Shown here in pieces: positions 47,985-64,000 of a stretch of 64,000 bases of DNA; the stretch's first letter is position 1, and every line of letters starts with the position of its first letter. Below the pieces are notes generated by a model, which had not been told where the DNA came from, searched no databases, and worked only from the letters and a program-made list of their open reading frames with translations. Both the position numbers and the translations under genes were made by a program. Origin of the DNA: Echeneis naucrates (lineage: Eukaryota > Chordata > Actinopteri > Carangiformes > Echeneidae); contig NC_042520.1 of assembly GCF_900963305.1 (NCBI RefSeq), positions 10,549,670-10,613,669 of the forward strand, read 5' to 3'.

Positions 47985-48370
47985 TTAAAACCTAAAATGA
48001 CAACCACGGATCTAGGAAAACTGGTTAATTCAAGAATGTGCCTGAAGATAGCAGACTGTGTCCAGTGTGTGGTTTGAATAATCTGGTCAGTGAATCTCAT
48101 TTTATGCTGCACTGCACACTGTATGGGAACTTAGGATGTTTGTTTACTGGTGTCTCACAACATGATCCTGATATGTTCTATTGGTGAGATGAGGAAAAGC
48201 TGAAATGGCTGTTTTTATGCTTTTGGACTTATACTAATATTAATATGCTGTAGAAAAGAATGCAAGACTGCATAGTGGATCATTTGACAGTTTAGTATCT
48301 TTCACGTCCATGCGCGGTGGCCATACAACTGTATGGATGACTCAATAATAAAAGAATGTATAAATGAATA
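47985..48370 (+). mobile_element. relic of a LINE reverse-transcriptase C-terminus
   Basis: One frame reads RLCPVCGLNNLVSESHF then MLHCTLYGNL, the Cys/His pattern found near the end of many LINE ORF2 proteins; about 60 bp later DEEKLKWLFLCFWTYTNINM follows in decayed context. AATAAA (48,338-48,350 region) and an AAT/AAAT-rich tail (48,360-48,383) follow. The rest of the element is missing. LINE family not assigned. Confidence 0.5.
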
Positions 48371-48558
48371 AATAAATAAATGAATTCACTCATTCACATT
48401 ACTGCCCATATTATATTTCCTTTCATCTAACCCAGTTGTATCTTCTTTTTTTTTTAAAGTTGTATCTTATAAAATGCACGCCTGTGTAAAACTTACAAGT
48501 GAAATAAAACAAAAATGATCCAAGCAGAATACAGTTATTTAATTAAAATAGTTGTTAG

Positions 48559-48564
48559 TTTATT
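48559..48564 (-). terminator. lrrn4cl: poly(A) signal of lrrn4cl
   Basis: TTTATT on the plus strand (AATAAA in coding sense), about 300 bp after the stop codon. Confidence 0.55.
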
Positions 48565-48865
48565 ACAAAAATTTCCATCAGTTGCTATATCCTAAAAACA
48601 ATATTTACAATTTATTCATGGCAGTAAACCTACAGAAGTCAATTCGCCAGCAAATAAACCCGTAGTTTTAACCCCAAGATAACACAGTTAAGTTTGTTAA
48701 TGTTTTTCCTGTAACATATCCACTTTTGAAACAGGAATGAAAACTATTGTGTGATTCAGTGATGAATCACAACACCACACAGCACTGTTAGATGTTTGTT
48801 TGTAACCTCACTACTATGCCCCCTCTAGCTCAAGGATTGGATTGCCCTGGATGCAAAAGTCTGGA

Positions 48866-49651
48866 TTACAGATATCCGTCTGTGCTGTAAGAAGGGTTGC
48901 CTAGTCCATCGGTTGAGTCTTCCTTCCCCTTTCGACATACTTTCTGTTTCCATAAGATCACAGCTATTAAGATGACCAATAGCAGGAAGGCGACTCCTCC
49001 GCCTATGATCAAGGCCAACAGATTCTGATCAGAACTGGGAGGGTCATAACGCTGACAGGAGAATTCTGTCGGGGGGCTTTGTCCTGCATTGTTTACCGCT
49101 TGTACACACACCCTGGTCCCAACTTCCAAAGATCCCAGCAAACCGTGCCGCAGAGCATTTTCAAACTCAAAAACATCACCGTCATGTCCCTCAACCACCA
49201 CTTTGTACTTGGTCACAGCAGAGGGTGGGGCACACCACTGGACCTCCACCTTATTCTTGTTAGTTCCCGCAGTGATTGGTAGCAGTGCTTGAATGCGCGG
49301 TGAGCGAGGGGGCACATCTTCCCCACTAAGACCAGGGCAGAGACACCCAGTCCGTGCCGCAACCTCAGAACAGGGTTCCTGATTTTCCAAGCATGGATTG
49401 TACTCGCAGAAGTTGGTTTCTTGTTTGGTGTTGGGAACATTCACAGGGGAAATTACATCAGGAGGAGAGCTGTAGTCATCTTCAGTATCATCATCATCAT
49501 CATCTGAGCCCAAATCTTTGATGTATTTGATTTGTTGACGAGTGATAGGAGAGGAAGTCGAGGCGGCATGAGTGAAGAGGTGGTAGTGGAGGAGTGGTGA
49601 GGTAATCAGAAAAAGAAGAAGTGTTGCCAGGTTCTTGCGAAGTTGTGGCAT
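48866..49651 (-). CDS. lrrn4cl: LRRN4 C-terminal-like protein
   Basis: One coding exon giving 261 aa (human 238), a type I single-pass membrane protein of unknown function, related to the C-terminal part of LRRN4. The start MPQLRKN lies two bases inside an exon whose acceptor is TTTTGTCCACAG at 49654; the longer in-frame MSTAM start lies across that splice site and is rejected. A signal peptide occupies about residues 8-30. An acidic run (DDDDDD, near 50) follows, then a Cys-containing motif with CLCPGLS, as in human. A fibronectin type III-like domain covers about 112-200 (VQWCAPP, VCVQAVNNAGQSPP). A membrane helix lies at 211-233 and a 28-residue tail ends SYSTDGYL. A non-coding first exon ends at donor 50440-50441 (CAAACAG|GTACAG). 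The gene stands next to a gene-poor region. Confidence 0.9.
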   Translation of the reverse strand: MPQLRKNLATLLLFLITSPLLHYHLFTHAASTSSPITRQQIKYIKDLGSDDDDDDTEDDYSSPPDVISPVNVPNTKQETNFCEYNPCLENQEPCSEVAARTGCLCPGLSGEDVPPRSPRIQALLPITAGTNKNKVEVQWCAPPSAVTKYKVVVEGHDGDVFEFENALRHGLLGSLEVGTRVCVQAVNNAGQSPPTEFSCQRYDPPSSDQNLLALIIGGGVAFLLLVILIAVILWKQKVCRKGKEDSTDGLGNPSYSTDGYL

Positions 49652-50441
49652 TGCTGTGGACAAAAATAATGAATGAAAATTACGTCCAAGAATGTTTTTG
49701 CTTGCATAGTAAATACAATGAAAAAACTGACAAGAGAATGTTATCAGAGTTAGTGGTCAGAAAAATGGTCATTTCGTTTGTAGACCATGAAAGTCAAGGC
49801 AAATTACAAAAAAGGAATTTAAAGGGTAGATGAGATGGAACAAAGAAACTGAAATCGAGTCTTTGTCACGTCAACAAACTACAATACAGAACCTGATTAC
49901 AATACAACATACGAACATGCATTAAAACGAGGACCGGCAGTGGTACTGATCATAAGAGACAGGATTTATGAGATGTCATGAGTTCAGAATGTAAATTGAA
50001 GAAATCTGTTTTTTTATTTTTATGTTCAGGATATGTCTTTGTAATCAAACATTTGCTTTGTTTTCCATCCTATAAACAACTTTAGATAAATAAATGCTGA
50101 CTGCTGGAAGAAAAAAATACAACTTTTGGGGTGACCTCATTGGCAACCGCTTTTCTCCTGGCACGGAGCCAGCAGGGTTCTGTGGGAACCCAGAGCTGAA
50201 TTAGAAAATTAGAGGACCTTAGTTAACTCATTGTTTTTGTCCCTGTTTATAACTCAAACAAGTCAGAGAATGTTTTCTTACACATTCAAATTGTGGCACT
50301 GACAACTGAATCTGTAAGAATGAACACGTACCTAATCTAGTGTTGTTGTTTTTGTCTGGTCAGCACACACAGCACTGTAGTAAAAAAGTGATGTGAAACT
50401 CAAACAATAGCAAAGCAAGTGTTCGAAAAGGTTAACTGTAC

Positions 50442-50600
50442 CTGTTTGACGTTGATGGATCTCTCAGGTCGTTTTCTTGTCGCTGACTCCCAGCCTGTCT
50501 TCTCACCCAGTGTGCTCATGCGCTCTTCAGATTCCACCGTTTTAAGTTCTTTCCCTGAGACTCTCTCCTCCTATTCAACACCCCCTCATTTTCTCCACTC
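50442..50600 (-). promoter_or_regulatory. lrrn4cl: non-coding first exon / promoter of lrrn4cl
   Basis: On the minus strand, sequence ending CGTCAAACAG|GTACAGTT gives a good donor and pairs with the acceptor at 49654-49655. The upstream limit of the exon is not defined. Confidence 0.45.
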
Positions 50601-53600
50601 AGGGCCTCTCCCTCCCCTCTTCACTCTTTCATTCTCTGGCTTTTTTCACATCATGCCTCCTGCTCTGTCTCAACAGGGCTTCCTTCCAGCCATCGTTGCA
50701 CTTTCATAGTTCTTTGTGTGAAATTCTTGCCATTATTGTGTTGGAGGGGAGTGTGTGTTTGTGTGTGTGTCACCATGTGCCTGAGTGCTTCTCAGCATAT
50801 TAATTTGCTCTACAGCAGCAGGAGGTAGGCTTGTGCGTGTTCCAGCATGTGTTTGTGTTGTCTGTATGTAGCTGTCTGTTTTCAATACCTTTTTTAAAAG
50901 GGCTTTAAAGAACTTCCTGCATGCTCTGCAGGTGGTGTTTATGCATTCCCTTAAGCGCAGGGGGTGAAGAATGCATGCATGTGTGTTTATCGTAGCTCTG
51001 CTCCATCTCTTGTAGCCACCATTGCGACAAGCGGTAGGGGGACGATGAAAGCTTTTTCTTTTCTAGTCCTTTTATGGGGCAAAGCTGGCAAAGCAGGCAA
51101 GTTCTTTCTTTTTCTAAATGCTTGTGTTGAACAGATGAGGGGGAAAGTACCGGGGCTGGAGCCTCTTTCTGTTCTAGCTACAAACCTCAAAAGAATACAC
51201 AAACAAAATCTCTGCAACTGATGGCATTTTGTTAGAATACATGTCTTTCATATGAACAGACATTTAATCTGTTAACTGTGAAGCACGCATTTATATATTT
51301 ACATTTTTTCGCAGTGGATCCTAACTAATAGGAAGTGGCACAGCCAACAGTATCACTCAAATTGCTACTTCTACAAGCTCTACTTGCATGTGTACAGCAA
51401 CATATTCAAATGAAGGTAAAATTATGAAATTACTTGTGAAGCTTTTTTGGGGCTGAGTGCAAAAACCAATATGTGTAAATTTTGTAGTTATTTAGAGCAG
51501 CTGGGTGAAGATGCAAGCCTGCAGATTTGAGTAGGTTGTGTGTACAGTTGGTCTGCACAAATGACAGGACTTGCTGAAGTGGGGAGATAAAATAAACAAT
51601 TTTGAGCATAGGTCTAACGCTGAATTTTGCTTTCTGGAACAATTGTTTCACAATATGGAGTTCCCTCACAAGTCTAAATCTGAACCATATGCTGTCACTT
51701 ATGGCAGAGTGGGGGAAATAATTACGAAAATGTTTCAAGATCTTTGCAACAATTATGTTAAATTTGTCACGAGTTGTCTCTGTGGGAGAAGCTGTTCTAT
51801 GACTTTTACTGTACAATGTAACATTTGGAATGCGGTAGAAATATGATACATCACAAGATTAAAATTCTTGTCTGTAGTTGTCATGCCCATAGAAAGTGCG
51901 TTACATCCAAATGATCTCTTCTTTGGGCTAAAGACACACAGAGCTGCGCTCTTCTATGCTGCACAGCTTTGTGTTACACAGTGAGAGGATGAACTGATTG
52001 TAAAAGCACAATTACTTCTTCCATGGCAGGTTGGTCTATTGAACTGATTCTGTTTCTCCATGATGTCAGGAGAGCTCAGGGCAGAGAGCAGGTTCCCTGG
52101 GTTAGTTGTTGGCCAATCCCCAGCTTCCTTGAACCCATGGTCTGTGTCAGGTGGAAGTCTGGCATACAACCCATGTGAAGCCCTCATGAGAGCAACCTAA
52201 TTATAACCACATTCTTCAACCCAAAACCACCGTCACGGCCCACTTTAGATACGAGGGCATAATTTCCCAGAAATATTTAAATGTTCATTGTGGGATTGTC
52301 AATAGCTTCTGGTTGGCTTAAACCTCACTTGGGACCCATTATCAGACTCCACAACTATTAAAATGATTTGGCATGGACTGTCACCGTCCCCAAAGGATTA
52401 AACCCTTAGGTTTTCTCTAGTGCCAACATGAGGGTGACATCACAGTTCAAACTTGAATTTCATTAACTTAACTTTGATATTTTAAAAATGATTATATAGA
52501 TTGCCATTTAGTTTGGCATAGCTAGTCATAGCTCTCAGGCAATGTGTTCCAATTTTGATTTCATTCAATTTATTTAAAGATTACTACTCTACTATGCTCT
52601 TTTTGTTCGTTTAGTCATTTTCACAATTGTTTCCCTGAATTTTTTTGTCTTCTATTTCCGACGTCACAGACTTTTGTGGTTTTGGGAGTAATCTCTATTT
52701 GTTAACTTTGGTCTAAATGGCATTCCAGCTGCAGTCTTAAGTACAACTGAACAAACTTGAACATGCTGTAAGCATGTTCCCTCATAACTACAGCTTTTTC
52801 AGCTTTCAAACTCAGGTTGTTTTGGCTGCATCCAGCAACCATCTCTCCCACCCTGTCCCCCTGGCTGATAAGTCACAACCTGATAGGTTTCAACTTGTCT
52901 ATGGGAGGTACAGGTTGCTGTGACTTAAAACAGATTTGTGTGATTAATTCCTGAGCAAAAGAGTTTGTCTCAACTTCGTTCAACACAGACATTATTTCCC
53001 AACCTAGAAGAAGTCATTTGGTATTTCATCATACAACCGTACTTCCAGCCTCCTAATGACACCCACTGTAGTAAATTTTCAGAATGATTATACTCCTGTC
53101 TTACACCAATACAAGGATTTCTAAATGGATTGGGCATGACTGCACCACATTAATGACTCTTGTTCAAATAAATAAAGAGGAGAGGGCAGATTTAAACAAA
53201 CTGGTGTGTGAAATATTCAGCATGTTCCATGTTCCATGTTCCTATTACTCAACACAAATGAAAACAAACTAAAGGACTATTGAAGTATTGAAGAACTTGA
53301 GATAACTTACATCCATTTCCTATCATGTCATATTGAAAAATGGACCTAAAAGCGAGAACTCCCTTCCTATTTAAGTAAATGGGAAAACGCTCTTAGCTTT
53401 GATGGGTCATTTCAGGATCTGACATGACACCAAGCACGGTGAAGGAGGCAGTTACATACACTAACTATGTATAGATTGTACTGGTACAGTTCATTGTTTT
53501 GTTAACACCCACAGGCACTGATGAATAAAGCTGTCACGATGAGTACATTTGAACAGTTGAATAATTTACTAAGAAAGTGGGTGACATCACTGGGGAGACA

Positions 53601-56600
53601 ATGTTCATGCTCTTTGGTTTTCAGCTGCCAACAAGGCGCACTCATGTACTCAAGTTTTGCAAAAGCTGTAGCGCCAAGGCCCCAGAGGAATAAAAGAAGC
53701 TATATAGTGTGAGTCATAGTAGTCGAGATAATGACTTAGGCCGCCAGTGCAGATTCCTTACAGCGTGTTCAAACATGCTGATGGAAAGGAATCAGACAAC
53801 GTGCTCGTATCACCACCACTATCTTCTATTGCAGGAAACTTCATGATTTCACCAGAGCATTGTAAATTCTTACTGTGACTGAATGCCTTTGCATCTTAAC
53901 CCACTCGCATGAAGAATTCCCCTCTATTTTTTTTTTAAACGAAACCCCCTTTCTCATATTCTCTCACTTAGTCAGAGTGACTTTATTAGTTACAGACATG
54001 CGTTGGCCTCTCTCAGATGCTTATTCCCTCTGCTGCACACACCTCTCTGAGGAGTTAAATTATTCCAATTCAAACAGGAAGCACTACTATTGGCTGTATC
54101 CCACTTTTGACCTCCATTTCATTCACAGGGAGTCCTGGGGTGATCTTGTATCCCGACTCTGTGAAGTTGTGCAAACTGCTATTTTTACCCCGGGAACCAA
54201 AATGAGCCATGTGATCTTATACATTCTATTCCTTGAGGAGCTGATTGAAAACAGGCATGTGATGAGGAAGGAGCTCCATCTGATGACAAGGTGTCATATT
54301 CTACAACACCAATGAATGTTCTCATTATTATCAGTAAAACAATATATTAAAAGAGTGGGCTGTTAGTCATAAAAAATGTCACTGAATAAGTAGAATTCAG
54401 ATGCAACGTACCCTGCTGAAATGATTTATTTATAAATCGTGATAGGCTACTAACCTTTCTTTAAGCAAATATTCTTTCATGGCTCAACTAATGTTCCAAA
54501 ATAAGACAAAATGTTCTCTTTTTACTGGATTGACTCGTGATACTATGGCAACAAATACAACGATCGCATGTCAAGATAAATCTGTGTCTTCTGAACAACA
54601 AAATGCGTCATATCTCAGATAGGTTACATAACAACAAACATACAAAGTGCCAGTGGAAAATCAGAATGCTGGAAAGCCATGTCTACCCCGACATGAGAGC
54701 AGGATGACGCTCTGTCAAAATTAGCATCTATAAGGATATACTTTATATTCTATACCATGCTTTACGTTGTTAATATCACTCAGCATACACTCTTCACCTT
54801 ATATACAGTTAATGAGTTTAATCTTGTATGACTGTTTAAGTCAGAATGGTGTCAATACTGAATAAATCACTGAAATAATGGACATGAAAAAACATGCAAC
54901 CTGAGGCGCCATCGTAACTGACAGCAAATGTGCACTTCAATGTCCAACATAAACAAACTCCTATGGTATAAACAAAAAATAAAGCGTGGAGTTAAGGCCT
55001 GTTAGACTATCAGGAATGCAGTGGAGAGGTGTGAGTCACATGCTTTTCTAATGTTTCAGCCCTCATTAGATATTATAGTACAACAGAAAAATGTGAGAAT
55101 GTACAACATTCTGTAATGTAAAGTAATTTTAATTATGTGTTTTTTATGTTAGTGTTTAATTATTTTTACTGAATGTTTCATTCTTAAAATCCAGTTCTTC
55201 ATTAACATACTGCTCTTTGTTATTTGCCACAATACCAAGCTCAGCTTGGTATGCGGGATACGTACACACTGCTATTTTTGCACTGTGGTTGTTTACGGCT
55301 CTTGGCTTATTTATTCGTGCTTGTTTATTTCAAATGTATCTTGGATTTTTTTGTGTGACTTTCTTCATTTCTGATGTTCACTTGCTGCAGGTATTTGAAG
55401 TTCCTGGAGTGAACCTCCCTAAAGGATTCATAAAGTTCGTCTGTCTGGCTGTCTTTATTGTTGGAAATATTTTTTGATACTTTAGGCAGTTGTTTATTTT
55501 GTGGTTGTTAATGGGCTATATCCCATCCCAACACTGGTTGGTTGGTGAAGGAATTAATGAAGGAATAAAACAGAACCTTGAAGTGAACAGACAATGGGTA
55601 ACCTCAAAATTTCCTCATGTGCTCACAAGCCTGAAGAAACTTACAGTACAAAGAGTTGTAGCTCCCCTTAGTGGTAAACTTTTGTTATTGTTGCCTTATT
55701 TCACTTTGCCAGATGAAAGAAAAAAATCTTTGACTTGTCTCAGGGAAACTGAATGAAACAAACAGGGATTATATTTAAATATAATGGGCTGGTAATTGGG
55801 CTGATGTAATTTGATTTATTCATTAATTGACGGAAGTAGGAAAAGTTCAAACACACCATTCAGAAAAGTTTGAAAAAAGAAAACAAAACACATTTTAGAT
55901 CATAAAATGTGTGCATGTTGTAACCAAAACACTGTGCAGAACATACTAAAAGTCTGACAATGTAGTTTCTTGCTCAGGCAGGTGTTTTGCTGAACTCCGC
56001 TCAAGTGTGAAATCCTCTCCCTGTAATTATTCCTCTCTGCCGCCACTCTCCTCAAGTAGCTGGATGAATGAGTGGCAGCAGAGCAGCTTTTGTTTAGAAA
56101 GTGTACGGTTGACCTAGATGTTCAAACACCAAATAATCCCCTTAGTCTGATGTGAGTCTTTACAATCTTGTGTTAATATCAGTGCCTGAGGAGGAATTCA
56201 GACATTTGGCATTTATACTACTTTGGTGAACTGGTTGAAGAATAATTGCAGTAGGTGAAAAAGGAGCACATTTATTTGAAATGATAAGTATAAATAAGTT
56301 TACAACAATTACGGCCTACTGAGGTATTTCCCACCTCTGCTTTTTGCACATTTTGACCCATTGGAGTTTTGTAACCCAATACAGGTGGAGTTAGAACAGA
56401 AATGTAGAAACATTGGAAGTATCTGTTTACTTTTTAGTTGTGGCTCAGTTCAAGCAATACAGGAAAATATTTAAAACAAAAGCACATTTTACACCACCAA
56501 CTATTCATCTTAATATTTTTTTGTCCATCTGTTAAAATTTAAATTCAGCATCTCTATGGCTCATTTAAAAGTCATTGTAACAGGAGGCTGTTCCGCCACA

Positions 56601-57890
56601 CTAATGCGAGACTAAGATGTGATTATTATCCTTTATTTTTAGTCCATAGAGGAGAAATCCTCATTTACAATGGTGCTAAAAATGTTAACAGCAACACAAC
56701 AACACACAAAACAATAGGTAAGAGAAAAGACAAGAAAAAGAAAAGGAAATAAATGGAGCATGACACAGTATGAGGGTTCACTATGCTAATGTGAATCTGG
56801 GGATCTTTATAGACCCAAACATGCTCCATGTGGGCAGAACACAAAATTTATGGGTTCAAGGAGAACAAGAAGCATGCATTCAATTAACAAAAAACTTTAT
56901 TCAAGATGATGTGCTGTTAAATATTCTCTGGGAAGAGGGAAGCAATTGGAAGTTTAAAGGAGGGGAATTTTGTTTTATTCTACCAATAAATAGTTAAAAA
57001 AAAAAAAAGCTTGTAACTTTTGAAAATGGACACTAGTATAAAGTAGGGCACTATAACTGAGCGAAGGGTACTTCCCACGGGGACCCCCAATGAACACCAC
57101 CATGTGAGCACCCTGGTGATTATTAACACTGCAACCTACAGTACAAACCTCACTGAAACATACACTGCAGCAAAACACAGATCCGCAAACACTCAGGGAC
57201 CACCACCAGTGAGCTTACCACACTGCATGCAGGGAAGAGGAGCCCACAACAACTCCCCACGGCTTGTCCCAAAGCCTAAGTAAAAAAGAAATAAAAACAA
57301 GACAAGGAGCGAGCTCAGTTGCTTCAGTTTGACAGCAACGGACGAGGCATTCTTTGAATCCACTCAAACATAATACTAACAGCTGTCAACAATATACAAA
57401 TTGTTTCAGGCACTTAAAACTTAATTAAAATCATTTATGTGAATTAGAAGGAGGATACCCAGAAGGCCTTGCCCTCCCACCTTTCTCACCCTGAGCCCTG
57501 ATTAGAAGAAGACCCCGACAGGGTCAGCAGGCTAACTACTCTGGCTCAATGGAGGGACAGGACTGAACCATCATCAGCTGCTGATAAATCTATAGTTGAA
57601 CAACAAATGGCTTATCCATGGCCTACCACTTCAATACAGACGTACAGAGCATACTGTCAGATCAATCAGGAAACAGCTCCACTAAATAACTTAAGCTGTT
57701 TGCTCAAACTATACAAACAATGTTTCTCCAGAAGTCTCTCTTAGCTGAACACACGAAAAACCAAAGCCCAGACAGAGACCCTGACTGGGCCCATCTGTTT
57801 ATGAGGCAGAAAAATCTGTATCCCTGCCTACAGAGGGCGGTGTCCCCATTACACATTACCGTCCTCATCTAAAAAAAAGAAAGTAAATCA
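50601..57890. other. gene-poor intergenic region
   Basis: About 7.3 kb with no splice-supported or family-recognisable coding sequence. ORFs up to about 146 codons (e.g. 53875-54315) show no recognisable domain. Seen here: a (TG)n stretch at about 50,751-50,769, a repeat-like TTTATTTTTAGTCCATAGAG segment at 56,632-56,680, and an A-run at 56,996-57,008. The block 57,040-57,270 is GC-richer with no identified function. Confidence 0.45.
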
Positions 57891-57899
57891 TTTATGTTG

Positions 57900-64000
<6,101 letters not shown>

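Noticed and set aside
49652-49663. Upstream Met (MSTAM) as the lrrn4cl start
   Set aside because: It lies across a strong splice acceptor (TTTTGTCCACAG), so those codons are intronic; the start is MPQLRKN at 49651.
53875-54315. 146-codon open frame in the gene-poor region
   Set aside because: No domain, no splice context and no recognisable similarity; its length is possible by chance in 7 kb of AT-rich DNA.
55217-55756. Two adjacent hydrophobic open frames
   Set aside because: Hydrophobicity comes from T-rich codons; no family match or splice support.

Overview
This is a 64-kb piece of a vertebrate nuclear chromosome, most likely from a ray-finned (teleost) fish. Genes are split into many short exons with GT-AG introns and vertebrate polyadenylation signals. 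The proteins are vertebrate families, the introns are compact, and the interspersed repeats include LINE-2 tails and a DNA element with the CATAATGTTATGG-type ends common in teleosts. I saw no bacterial features, CRISPR arrays or retroviral/LTR elements. All gene models were assembled by eye from splice signals, reading phase and remembered family sequences; no database was searched.

Layout: (1) 1-2,745, + strand: last two coding exons and 3'UTR of dpf2, a BAF-complex double-PHD protein. (2) 3,950-14,640, - strand: a complete 17-exon K+-dependent Na+/Ca2+ exchanger of the SLC24A3/A4 group, 612 aa. (3) 15,460-19,130, - strand: an unidentified coiled-coil protein, 308 aa, whose 11 coding exons join without a phase error. 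(4) 19,360-22,455, - strand: zdhhc24, a palmitoyltransferase of 291 aa. (5) 23,405-27,800, + strand: a 693-aa coiled-coil and acidic protein resembling the centrosomal protein kizuna, divergent from zdhhc24. (6) 27,760-33,000, - strand: pola2, the B subunit of DNA polymerase alpha-primase, 593 aa, tail-to-tail and slightly overlapping with gene 5. (7) 33,200-37,790: repeat-rich intergenic DNA with a large imperfect palindrome, a tRNA-headed SINE-like sequence and a nonautonomous DNA transposon. (8) 37,793-43,400, - strand: a gene I tentatively call top6bl (meiotic topoisomerase VIB-like), middle exons only partly resolved. (9) 43,916-46,319, - strand: tstd1, a small rhodanese. (10) 46,555-48,360, + strand: a broken THAP zinc-finger exon and a LINE-like reverse-transcriptase tail relic. 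(11) 48,559-50,500, - strand: lrrn4cl. (12) 50,600-57,900: a gene-poor stretch. (13) 58,000-64,000, + strand: CpG-rich promoter, first coding exon and part of the first intron of an SLC16 (MCT8/TAT1-type) transporter that runs off the window.

How the genes relate: dpf2, zdhhc24, pola2, lrrn4cl and the top6bl candidate all have human counterparts on chromosome 11q12-q13, so the window looks like a rearranged conserved-synteny block. The slc24a gene and the kizuna-like gene do not fit the human 11q13 gene list as I remember it; their known human relatives lie on 20p11 (SLC24A3, KIZ) and 14q32 (SLC24A4). They may be ohnologues that mammals lost. The genes are otherwise functionally unrelated housekeeping, membrane and germline proteins.
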